Shown here piece after piece: positions 1-6,659 of a stretch of 14,404 bases of DNA. The DNA lies in assembly GCA_003542325.1 (NCBI GenBank), contig DPKV01000216.1, positions 1,530-15,933 of the forward strand, written 5' to 3'. Made by a program: the position numbers and the translations under genes. The DNA is from Anaerolineaceae bacterium. GTDB taxonomy: Bacteria > Chloroflexota > Anaerolineae > Anaerolineales > Anaerolineaceae. Each line of letters opens with the position of its first letter. The first letter of the stretch is position 1. The notes under the pieces were generated by a model. That model saw only the letters and a list, made by a program, of their open reading frames with translations. It was not told where the DNA came from and ran no database searches.

Positions 1-2
1 CA

Positions 3-281
3 TCAACAACTTGTGCATTTAATCCTGAAGAACTGCATAATTCACCACAGGAAGTCGAAACATCAAACACTTTTGTAAGTACTACTTCCAACAATGTTTC
101 TCATAATTCAGGTCTTAGTTTTATTACCAATCAAGAATCATGGTTATTGACATTGCCAAAACTTTCATTTGACCTGTTTTCACCAACTGAGGGATTCGCT
201 TTTCGAAAAGAGGCTTTCCCCAACAAACTTGTTGCCGGATTATTAAATTGTCCAAATTACCAATTTGAACAAATAAGTTAA
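3..281 (+). CDS. 3' end of an unrecognised gene (5' truncated by the window edge)
   Basis: The third forward frame is open from the first base of the window to a TAA at 279-281, giving 92 codons with no start in view. The other two forward frames both stop within the first 80 bases, which suggests real coding sequence. The peptide is rich in Ser, Thr and Asn in its first half, then more hydrophobic and aromatic, ending in LLNCPNYQFEQIS. I see no transmembrane segment, catalytic motif or repeat and do not recognise the family. The composition would suit an exported or surface protein, but that is a guess. It could also be a chance open frame in AT-rich DNA. Confidence 0.4.
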   Translation, partial: STTCAFNPEELHNSPQEVETSNTFVSTTSNNVSHNSGLSFITNQESWLLTLPKLSFDLFSPTEGFAFRKEAFPNKLVAGLLNCPNYQFEQIS

Positions 282-558
282 GCCATTACATAACCAGCAT
301 TTCTGATAAGTTGAGAGTGGTAATATTCCAACTATTGAAATGAAACGTTAACTCGACATTAGTTTTGAAGTATTGTAATATTATGTCAATATAAGTTTAT
401 CGTAGTGCGGGGTTTTTTCACAAAAAGGAAACAAATGGAGAGGCAAGCTGAATGCTCATAATTTGGCAGAGTCTCGCCAGACCCATCATATGCAATAGTC
501 CTCACTATTGGTTTCCGGGGACGGGATGTAAGTTTCCCGTCCCTGGATATTTAACCGG
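282..558. other. Intergenic stretch between two convergent genes
   Basis: This stretch separates the forward partial gene ending at 281 from the reverse dehydrogenase ending at 559. A forward frame opening at 452 is overlapped by the dehydrogenase and has no family resemblance, so I do not call it. A T-run lies at about 412-417, but no convincing stem precedes it. The only clear structures are the two stem-loops at 493-546. Confidence 0.5.
493..546. terminator. Two tandem stem-loops after the dehydrogenase gene (possible transcription end)
   Basis: Stem-loop 1 is a perfect 7-bp stem, CAATAGT (493-499) with ACTATTG (504-510), around a 4-base loop. Stem-loop 2 pairs 515-526 with 535-546. It has nine perfect GC-rich pairs (GGGACGGGA with TCCCGTCCC) extended by three more, one of them a G-T wobble, around an 8-base loop. 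They lie 13 bases past the stop codon of the reverse-strand dehydrogenase. Neither strand shows a run of T after the stem, so this is not a textbook Rho-independent terminator. It may protect mRNA 3' ends or end convergent transcripts by another route. Confidence 0.45.
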
Positions 559-1458
559 CTATTTCCCACCGACTTTCAAATCTTCTCCAGCCAACTTTTC
601 AATCACACCGACAATCGCAGAATTGTCGAGGTCCCGCATACCCATTTCCAACATGGCATTGAATAATTGCGCATGGACACCCGCTGACGGCAAGGGCACA
701 CCATAGTCGCGGGCTGTGTCTACAACAATGCCCAGGTCTTTGGCCTGCATATAGGCTTTAAATCCGGGTTCACGATTCCCAGAGAATAACCGCTGGGGTT
801 TATTGTCCAGCGTCCAACAGCCCGCCGCCCCTCCTCGGATAGCATGGACAACTTTTTCAGGGTCGGCACCCGCTTTTTGTGCCAAAATGAGCAGCTCACC
901 CAAGGCAACCATCTGGGCCGCCACCATGATCTGATTGGCAGCTTTGGCAATCTGTCCATCGCCCAGGCCGCCAACATGCGTGATCGTCTTTCCAATCGCG
1001 GTTAATAATGGGTACACTTTTTCAAAAGCGTGTCTGGAGCCGCCGACCATGATTGAAAGCGTGCCATTGATTGCGCCGACATCTCCCCCGCTGACCGGCG
1101 CATCCAGCATTTCAATGCCTTTCGTGGCTAATCGTTCGCCGATCATTCTGGTTGTTGCAGGCTTGATGGTTGAATTATCAACAAATACCAGTCCTTCATG
1201 GGCTCCCTCAATAATGCCATCCTTCCCCAATGCAACCAGTTCCACGTCCGGGGAATCCGGGAGGTTGGTAAAAACAACATCGACGTTATGGGCAACTTCA
1301 GCCGGAGAGAATGCCTCCACTGCCCCTTCAGCGACCAATTCGTTCACACTTGCCCTGCTTCGGTTGTGAACGACAAGCTGATAACCCGCTTTCATCAAAT
1401 TGCATGCCATGGGTTTCCCCATCAATCCAAGACCGATATACCCAAGTGTAAGTGCCAT
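559..1458 (-). CDS. NAD(P)-dependent beta-hydroxyacid dehydrogenase (3-hydroxyisobutyrate / tartronate semialdehyde reductase family)
   Basis: This is a 299-residue cytosolic oxidoreductase of usual family length that interconverts a beta-hydroxyacid and its aldehyde. The N-terminal Rossmann fold carries GLGLMG (residues 9-14). Asn32-Arg33-Ser34 follows the second beta strand, a pattern that usually favours NADPH. The substrate-binding signature DAPVSGG is at 119-125, the catalytic lysine motif GQIAKAANQ at 168-176 (Lys172), and the conserved KDLG at 240-243. The ATG is preceded by AAAGG seven bases upstream. It stands alone: the next upstream gene on this strand ends 214 bases away. Which substrate it uses (glyoxylate or succinic semialdehyde, tartronate semialdehyde, hydroxyisobutyrate) cannot be read from the sequence. 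Family assignment is secure; the exact reaction is not. Confidence 0.9.
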   Translation of the reverse strand: MALTLGYIGLGLMGKPMACNLMKAGYQLVVHNRSRASVNELVAEGAVEAFSPAEVAHNVDVVFTNLPDSPDVELVALGKDGIIEGAHEGLVFVDNSTIKPATTRMIGERLATKGIEMLDAPVSGGDVGAINGTLSIMVGGSRHAFEKVYPLLTAIGKTITHVGGLGDGQIAKAANQIMVAAQMVALGELLILAQKAGADPEKVVHAIRGGAAGCWTLDNKPQRLFSGNREPGFKAYMQAKDLGIVVDTARDYGVPLPSAGVHAQLFNAMLEMGMRDLDNSAIVGVIEKLAGEDLKVGGK

Positions 1459-1672
1459 AAATTAACCTTTCAAGAAGATTTTTTTCATACGATAGACTTT
1501 GCTCAATTTTATCCTTTCATATATAGATCATGTCTTAAAAACCTTTCTTTCACGATTGATCATAGCCGATGGGAGCCTGCACACGACAAAAACTTTTAAA
1601 TTTATCTTGAGTAATTAAAAAGAGAAAACCAGATGTAGAAAACTCCGGGGTTATTTTAAAGGAGGAAATGTT

Positions 1673-2332
1673 CTAATCCGCCCGATGGACCAGTCCTTGC
1701 TCCCAGGCGTAGACGGCCGCCTGGGTCCTGTCGGCCAATTGGAGTTTGCTCAGAATATTGCTGACATGTCCCTTAACCGTATTCTCACTGATAAATAAGA
1801 CCTCAGCGATATCACAATTGGACATGCCACGGGCAATCAATCTCAGGACTTCCATCTCCCGGTTAGTTAATTCGGTAAAGGGACTGAAAGTGATCCCCTT
1901 GCCGCCGTTGATTTCTCGAATCACTCGTTCAGCCACCCGGGGATGTAGGACAGCCTCCCCACGAGATGCTTTCCGGATGGCATCCGCCAGATCATCCATC
2001 ATCACATCCTTAAGGACATAGGATATCGCACCGGCTTGCAAGGCGGGAAAGATAAACTCATCCTGATGATAAGAAGTCAGCACAACGATCTGGGTTCGGG
2101 GTGTGATATCTTTAACTTTTCTGGTCGCTTCAACGCCGCCCATGCCGCTCATGACCAGATCCATCAACATCACATCGGGAAGATATTCCATCGCAGCCAC
2201 AACAGCTTCTTCACCTGATGAGGCTTCCCCGATAACCTTGAAATCCGGTTGGGCGTCCAGGTAAGCCCGGAGACCCTGTCTGACCACTTCGTGATCATCA
2301 ACAAGCAATATGGTGATTTTTCGTGAAAACAT
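1673..2332 (-). CDS. LuxR/NarL-type response regulator (LiaR/DegU-like)
   Basis: This 219-residue cytosolic transcription factor is the partner of the histidine kinase just upstream. The receiver domain (about 6-122) has the acidic pair Asp12-Asp13, phospho-acceptor Asp58 in PDVMLMD, switch Thr86 and Lys108. After a linker, a GerE/LuxR helix-turn-helix occupies about 152-215, with the LTNREMEVL signature from 155 and the recognition helix in ENTVKGHVSNIL near 183-194. All key residues are present, so phosphorylation-dependent DNA binding is expected. Its ATG lies three bases after the kinase TGA, and the Shine-Dalgarno GGAG sits inside the kinase's last codons, so the two are translationally coupled. 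Target genes are not evident; the dehydrogenase downstream is a candidate only by proximity. Confidence 0.93.
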   Translation of the reverse strand: MFSRKITILLVDDHEVVRQGLRAYLDAQPDFKVIGEASSGEEAVVAAMEYLPDVMLMDLVMSGMGGVEATRKVKDITPRTQIVVLTSYHQDEFIFPALQAGAISYVLKDVMMDDLADAIRKASRGEAVLHPRVAERVIREINGGKGITFSPFTELTNREMEVLRLIARGMSNCDIAEVLFISENTVKGHVSNILSKLQLADRTQAAVYAWEQGLVHRAD

Positions 2333-2335
2333 ATT

Positions 2336-3931
2336 TCATAACTCCAATTTTGGGTACGGGCACTTAACAATGATCTTCGTTCCCAAATTTACCCTACTAT
2401 CAACAATGAGTTCGCCGGAGATCAATTCTGCCCTTTCCTGCATGGAACGCAGGCCCATCCCCTGTTTCCTTGGTTGATCGACATTGAAGCCATCGCCATT
2501 ATCTCGGATTGTAAGGAGCAGGAAATCTGACCGGAAATTAAAAACAATATCCACTTTACTGGCATGACTGTGCCAGGCGACATTAGCCAGGGCTTCCTGT
2601 ACGATCCTGAAAAGGCTTTTTTCCACGTTTAATGGCAAGCTCCGTTCACCACGGATATTCATATTAAGGAGGACATAGTTGCGTTTACTCCAGTTTTCCG
2701 CGTATTCCTGGACTGCGGGCAGAAGACCTTTCCCTTTCATCTCAACCGGGCGCAGCTCCTGGATCAGATCCGTCAATTCCTGTCTCACCTGAGCGATCAG
2801 AATTTCAGCTTCCTCAAGATGATAAAGCGCCTGCTGAGGGTTATTCCTGAAGTGCGCTTTTGCTGCGCCTAATTGAGCTGATGCAGCAAATGTCTGCTGT
2901 TTCACACTATCGTGCAGGTCCCTGGCCAGCCTGTTTCTCTCTTGAAGGACTGTGATCTCCAAACGACGGTCCAACAAGTTTTCGAGCTGTTCCGCCATGC
3001 TGTTCAGATCATTCGTCAACCGGCCAATATCATCGGTAACTGTGTCGCGAATCATGACCGAGAAATCACCCCTTGCCCAGGAGTGGGCAGCGTCCGAGAC
3101 ATTCGAGATCCGCTTCGTCAGACCCCTGGCCGTCAAGAGGCCAAAGATTGAACCTATGATCCCCGCAAAAAAGGTGAATATCAGCAGAGATCGGGCTATG
3201 TAAATGGTAACTTCACTAATCGGAAGGAACTCCCAGGGAAATCTCTTGGTCGTGAAAACAATCACCCCAACCAAATTCCGCTCGACCTCGATCACCGGTT
3301 TTCCTGAAACGGGCGGTGTCTCAGCCAAAGGGGTTTCATCTCGAAAAACGGGAATCGCACCTACAATCCTATGCCCGGGTTCCACTGCTGCGTAAAGCTG
3401 GTCCTGGTCTCCGACGCCCCTTAACGCTGCCCGATATGGTTCTTCCAATCCGGGAAGGTAATTAAAAGGCAATTTTTTCCCTAATTCCTCATCAGGGATA
3501 ATGCCATGTGGAATTGCAGCGACAACTGTCCGGTCGGCAAGCAGGTAATAAAAATTAAGGAAATCCTGAACTTTCATTTGAAGTTCAAGATTTCCAAATA
3601 TTAATAAGGGCTTCGTTTCAATTACAGAGCCCTGGACATCCTCCAGATATTCCCTAACGCCATCAACATCCGGTGGATTCTGTGAGAGATAGTCCTGGAT
3701 TTGAGGAGTCCATTCAGCGGTTAGATTGGCGATTAAAGTCTCGGGTGTAAGGTCGATGTTATTGGCAAAATAGGACATAACGATGACAACGAGGGCAATC
3801 TCTGCCACCAGCAATGCGCCAATAGTCACCAGAGAATAGCTCAAAGTCATCTTGCCGCGCAAAGACCTGATTGAAAACCGAAATTTCCTTAAGCATTTCT
3901 TTCTTCTTTGCTTGGCTTTTGAGGACATCAT
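2336..3931 (-). CDS. Membrane sensor histidine kinase with HAMP and HisKA_3 domains (LiaS/DegS-like)
   Basis: This inner-membrane kinase senses an external or membrane signal and phosphorylates the coupled LuxR-type regulator. Numbered from the ATG at 3931 (531 residues), a very basic N-terminus (about 5-27) precedes transmembrane segment 1 (about 33-55). An extracytoplasmic domain of roughly 190 residues, transmembrane segment 2 (about 246-267) and a HAMP linker (about 268-320) follow. The HisKA_3 motif RDLHDS places the phospho-acceptor at His340. The ATPase domain has the N-box around Glu446 and Asn450, DNGDGF at 477-482 and GMGL at 491-494, so it looks catalytically complete. The sensor domain matches no type I can name. 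The start is uncertain. An in-frame TTG at 3979 would add 16 residues but has no ribosome site. The tandem ATGs at 3931 and 3928 have only a weak GAG. Confidence 0.9.
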   Translation of the reverse strand: MMSSKAKQRRKKCLRKFRFSIRSLRGKMTLSYSLVTIGALLVAEIALVVIVMSYFANNIDLTPETLIANLTAEWTPQIQDYLSQNPPDVDGVREYLEDVQGSVIETKPLLIFGNLELQMKVQDFLNFYYLLADRTVVAAIPHGIIPDEELGKKLPFNYLPGLEEPYRAALRGVGDQDQLYAAVEPGHRIVGAIPVFRDETPLAETPPVSGKPVIEVERNLVGVIVFTTKRFPWEFLPISEVTIYIARSLLIFTFFAGIIGSIFGLLTARGLTKRISNVSDAAHSWARGDFSVMIRDTVTDDIGRLTNDLNSMAEQLENLLDRRLEITVLQERNRLARDLHDSVKQQTFAASAQLGAAKAHFRNNPQQALYHLEEAEILIAQVRQELTDLIQELRPVEMKGKGLLPAVQEYAENWSKRNYVLLNMNIRGERSLPLNVEKSLFRIVQEALANVAWHSHASKVDIVFNFRSDFLLLTIRDNGDGFNVDQPRKQGMGLRSMQERAELISGELIVDSRVNLGTKIIVKCPYPKLEL

Positions 3932-4260
3932 TTCACTCGATTGTATTTCTCCGGAAGAACCGTCTCGAATATCCAGCAACGCTTAAGTAATATTTAATCA
4001 TTTGGTCGCGAATCTACCCCTATTTTACAAGTAAATAATCCTTTTTAAACCATTCTCCAGTAGGGTATGAAATACACGGTTGGATAATGGATTCTCAGAG
4101 TGATTTTGATAAGATAGGAAATAAGAGAGCAGTAATGACTCTACTGAAAAAAAACGATTGGACAAAGTTTATCCTAATTATCGATTCGCAAAAAATTGAA
4201 GTGACACCCATAATTATAACCAGGATAGTCCAAAAGAGCAGCGAAACAAGTGAGTAGAAA
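3932..4260. other. Gene-poor stretch upstream of the kinase gene, with one weak short reading frame
   Basis: This AT-rich stretch should contain the kinase promoter, but I cannot point to a convincing -35/-10 pair. A forward frame at 4087-4257 (ATG to TAG, 56 codons; lysine- and isoleucine-rich, containing LLKKNDWTKFILIID) has no good ribosome site and no resemblance I recognise. It ends three bases before the transposase-like start at 4261. It may be chance, or a relic of the DNA that came in with that element. Confidence 0.3.
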
Positions 4261-4425
4261 ATGTTAAAAGAGAATAATCAGCATTTGCAACCTTATCTGA
4301 TCAGCAATATCAATGATCTGCCTGAAAAACAAAAGTCGCTATTAGAGAAATCCTGGTCAGGGACATTTTATAAAGAAGCTCCCAATTTTTTAGAATTCCA
4401 GGTATTATTTCTTCAAGCAAGTAGA
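4261..4425 (+). pseudogene. Decayed start of a transposase gene (insertion-sequence remnant)
   Basis: From ATG 4261 the first 39 or so residues read like the N-terminus of a family of IS transposases common in Chloroflexota and other anaerobes. The stretches are NNQHLQPYLISNINDLPEKQ and LLEKSWSGTFYKE. From memory, family members continue with a phenylalanine-rich segment and a PNVPVNVLVGLE-type motif. Here the match stops near 4377, and the frame runs on into DNA that codes for pyrK on the other strand. No catalytic DDE residues remain, so this is a non-functional fragment a few dozen codons long. I could not define terminal inverted repeats. The family match is from recall and is moderately secure. 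Confidence 0.5.
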
Positions 4426-5166
4426 TCAGGGATATCGGAACACCGGACCATCAAAACAGGCCAACCATCCCGGCGGCAGCGCAGGATCGCAAGTCTGAGG
4501 CACTTCACAACTTCCACATAACCCCATTCCACACCGCATCAGCGCTTCCCAGGATAATTGATAGGGGAAGTTGTAGGTTTTTGCCAGTGATGCCAGGGCT
4601 GTCAGCATCCCCGTTGGCCCACAGGCGTATAATCCATCAATCTTTTTGGATTTCAGAATTTTCTCAACGACTCCCGTTACCAGGCCGGTTTCACCGGCGG
4701 AACCATCTTCCGTTGCCAAAGTCAATTCGCATCCAATTTCCTCAAACGCATCACACAGGAGTAGATCCGCTTTGCTTCTTGCTCCCAAACATACCTGGAC
4801 ATTCATCCCCTGTGAAAGGGCAAGCTGAGCCAGAGGCCAAAGAGGTGCAGCACCATACCCACCTCCTGCTAAAATGGCAGCATCTCCCAACAGACTAAAA
4901 CCATGGCCAAGAGGTCCTTTGATCCAAAGGGTGTCACCTGGTTTTAGCTGGTGAATGGCTTGACTGAACGGCCCGACATCCACAACCAACAAACACAACG
5001 GGGCGGACCCGGCAATACTAAACGGTCGCTCGCCAACTCCCGGCAGCCAGGCCATGACAAATTGTCCGGGCTGGGCATCGAGTGTCTGATTCATTTCAAC
5101 CCAAATTGTTCGATGATTCAATTTTACCGTTCTCTTAATTTTTACTGTGAAGAAATCAGCTTTCAT
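4426..5166 (-). CDS. pyrK: Dihydroorotate dehydrogenase B, electron-transfer subunit (PyrK)
   Basis: This 246-residue iron-sulfur flavoprotein passes electrons from the PyrD subunit to NAD+ during UMP synthesis. A ferredoxin-reductase-like FAD domain has the flavin motif ERPFSIA at 46-52 and GPLG at 84-87. The NAD-binding domain shows GGGYG at 101-105, ATEDGS at 151-156 and ACGPTGM at 181-187. The C-terminal [2Fe-2S] site is Cys212, Cys217, Cys220 and Cys237, in the family's C-x4-C-x2-C spacing with a distant fourth cysteine. Its ATG overlaps the pyrD stop as ATGA, so the subunits are translationally coupled. The gene ends directly beside the transposase remnant yet keeps a normal C-terminus (FDGPVF plus three residues), so it appears intact. 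I see no terminator after it. Confidence 0.95.
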   Translation of the reverse strand: MKADFFTVKIKRTVKLNHRTIWVEMNQTLDAQPGQFVMAWLPGVGERPFSIAGSAPLCLLVVDVGPFSQAIHQLKPGDTLWIKGPLGHGFSLLGDAAILAGGGYGAAPLWPLAQLALSQGMNVQVCLGARSKADLLLCDAFEEIGCELTLATEDGSAGETGLVTGVVEKILKSKKIDGLYACGPTGMLTALASLAKTYNFPYQLSWEALMRCGMGLCGSCEVPQTCDPALPPGWLACFDGPVFRYP

Positions 5167-6101
5167 CGCCTCACCGCTTTTCCTCGTATGTCCTCCAATG
5201 ATTGAATGTCATGGTCGATCATGAAAGCCTTCATTTCCTCAATAATTAACCTGAATGCTTCAGGACCTCGATACCAATAAGCAGAACCGACACCCACGGC
5301 TTTCGCTCCCGCCAGGATCATCTCAATTGCATCCATTCCCGTAATAACGCCCCCCGTACCAATAATCGGCACATCCACTGTTTTGGCGATTTCCGCGACA
5401 CAACGCAATGCAATGGGTTTTAGTGCTGGCCCTGATATACCTCCCGTCCGGTTAGTCAGGACGGGCTGGCACGCTTCCGCATCAATGACCATTCCGGGCA
5501 TTGTGTTGATCGCTGTGATCGCATCTGCGCCGGCATTCACGACCGCCGCAGCGATCCGGCCAATATTCGGAACATTGGGTGCCAGCTTGACAGCAATTGG
5601 AGTAATACCAACAGCTTCCTTGACTGCGCGGGTGACCAAAGCAGCGCTATGTTCATCTGCGGCAAATGGGGTCCCGAAATCACCCCGGACATTGGGACAC
5701 GATATATTCACTTCGATCAAATCAGGATCCGCCTCTGCGATAATCCCGGCCACCAGACCAAATTCTTCCGGTGTGCCGGCAAAAATACTTGCGAATAAAG
5801 GGATACCAGTGGCGGCAAGTTGCCTTTTCGTCTCCTTCAACAAAGCAACTTCTTCCTTTGCACCGGGATTCGTCAGGCCAATCGCATTGAGTAAGCCACC
5901 CTCCCATTCCACCATCACCGGATTGGGATGACCGGCCCGTGCCTCCGGGCCGCATGACTTTGCCGTCACCGCCCCCGCGCCGGACCTGGCTGCCCGATAT
6001 AATAATGATGCACTGGTCCCCAATACGCCTGATGCCAACACCAGCGGATTATGAAGTTTCAGTTTTCCGATATTGATTGATAAGTCCGGATCCTTTGACA
6101 A
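5163..6101 (-). CDS. pyrD: Dihydroorotate dehydrogenase B, catalytic subunit (PyrD, class 1B)
   Basis: This cytosolic FMN enzyme oxidises dihydroorotate to orotate, the fourth step of pyrimidine synthesis, working with PyrK. I start it at TTG 6101 because GAGGAG lies six bases upstream and the resulting 312 residues match class 1B length. A longer frame to 6176 would add 25 basic residues with no clear ribosome site. In this numbering the conserved Lys is at 48 (VTAKS), substrate residues in NAIGLTNPG near 72-80, and the active-site base Cys135 in EVNISCPNV. Phosphate/FMN-binding loops are [10 protein letters not shown] near 220-229, IIGTGGV at 246-252 and AVGVGSA near 268-274. A cysteine as the base is the class 1 mark, and the adjacent pyrK makes class 1B. 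The gene is divergent from the tRNA upstream. Confidence 0.95.
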   Translation of the reverse strand: MSKDPDLSINIGKLKLHNPLVLASGVLGTSASLLYRAARSGAGAVTAKSCGPEARAGHPNPVMVEWEGGLLNAIGLTNPGAKEEVALLKETKRQLAATGIPLFASIFAGTPEEFGLVAGIIAEADPDLIEVNISCPNVRGDFGTPFAADEHSAALVTRAVKEAVGITPIAVKLAPNVPNIGRIAAAVVNAGADAITAINTMPGMVIDAEACQPVLTNRTGGISGPALKPIALRCVAEIAKTVDVPIIGTGGVITGMDAIEMILAGAKAVGVGSAYWYRGPEAFRLIIEEMKAFMIDHDIQSLEDIRGKAVRR

Positions 6102-6164
6102 ATGATTCTCCTCGCATAAAATATAAGCTATACGAATGCGTTTTCGGTGACAGAACAATTTTCC

Positions 6165-6192
6165 TTGCAATTCCAATCAATCGCGGTAAAAT
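6165..6192 (+). promoter_or_regulatory. Probable sigma70 promoter of tRNA-Gly
   Basis: TTGCAA (6165-6170) and TAAAAT (6187-6192) are separated by 16 bases. Transcription would begin near 6199, about nine bases before the mature tRNA 5' end, a normal leader length. The match is moderate but the position is right. Confidence 0.55.
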
Positions 6193-6207
6193 TATAACTT
6201 AACAAAC

Positions 6208-6279
6208 GCGGGCGTAGCCAAGTGGTAAGGCAGTAGCTTCCCAAGCTACCATTCGCGAGTTCGAATCTCGTCGCCCGCT
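6208..6279 (+). tRNA. tRNA-Gly, anticodon CCC
   Basis: A complete 72-base cloverleaf can be folded by hand. The acceptor stem is GCGGGCG (6208-6214) with CGCCCGC (6272-6278) and discriminator T at 6279. The D stem is GCC (6217-6219) with GGC (6229-6231). The anticodon stem GTAGC/GCTAC encloses loop TTCCCAA, giving anticodon CCC at 6240-6242, which reads GGG. The T arm is GCGAG, loop TTCGAAT, CTCGT, with one G-T wobble at its base. The 3' CCA is not encoded, so it must be added by CCA-adding enzyme. It has its own promoter and terminator and is transcribed away from pyrD. Confidence 0.97.
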
Positions 6280-6293
6280 CTACAAAATCACTG

Positions 6294-6317
6294 AACCTCT
6301 TTTTACAGAGGTTTTTT
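6294..6317 (+). terminator. Rho-independent terminator of tRNA-Gly
   Basis: AACCTCT (6294-6300) pairs perfectly with AGAGGTT (6307-6313) around a 6-base loop. A run of six T (6312-6317) follows, partly inside the stem. It begins 15 bases after the tRNA, so the transcript is probably monocistronic. Confidence 0.88.
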
Positions 6318-6659
6318 CATTATTGACTGTTCTCCAAAGGAATTTGGTCAGTGAAAAGCTCATAAGTTCTAAATACTAATCATACCAAATCCCTTTTCTA
6401 CCGCCCTTCAAAATTAGAGTCAGGTCATTTACACCTCGAAAAATAAGAATTTTTTCCATTCGATTACACCTGAGTTAAACGGATTTAAGATAGACTATTA
6501 CTAAAACCAACTTTCTAATATAATAATCAGAAAATATTAACGATTAATTAATCAAAATCAAGATTAATAGCCCATCATTTATTTGCTGCCATTTCTTTTC
6601 TATAAGATTCTTCTCATTATTACGTAATATTATGGCCGCAGGTATTAAGGATCGTCTTC
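6318..6659. other. AT-rich leader region of the diguanylate cyclase gene
   Basis: No gene is visible in these 342 bases. The region is strongly AT-rich and should hold the promoter for the cyclase gene, but no clear -35/-10 pair stands out. Two perfect 12-bp palindromes are present: GATTAATTAATC at 6542-6553 and TATTACGTAATA at 6618-6629. The second lies 30 bases before the start codon. Either could be an operator, though AT-rich DNA produces such palindromes by chance. A likely ribosome site, AAGGA, lies eight bases before the TTG start. Confidence 0.45.

Noticed and set aside
5383..5931. Long forward open frame (182 codons) opposite pyrD
   Set aside because: It lies wholly inside the reverse-strand pyrD gene, whose motifs are unmistakable; the forward product is low-complexity Ala/Ser/Pro and has no family resemblance.
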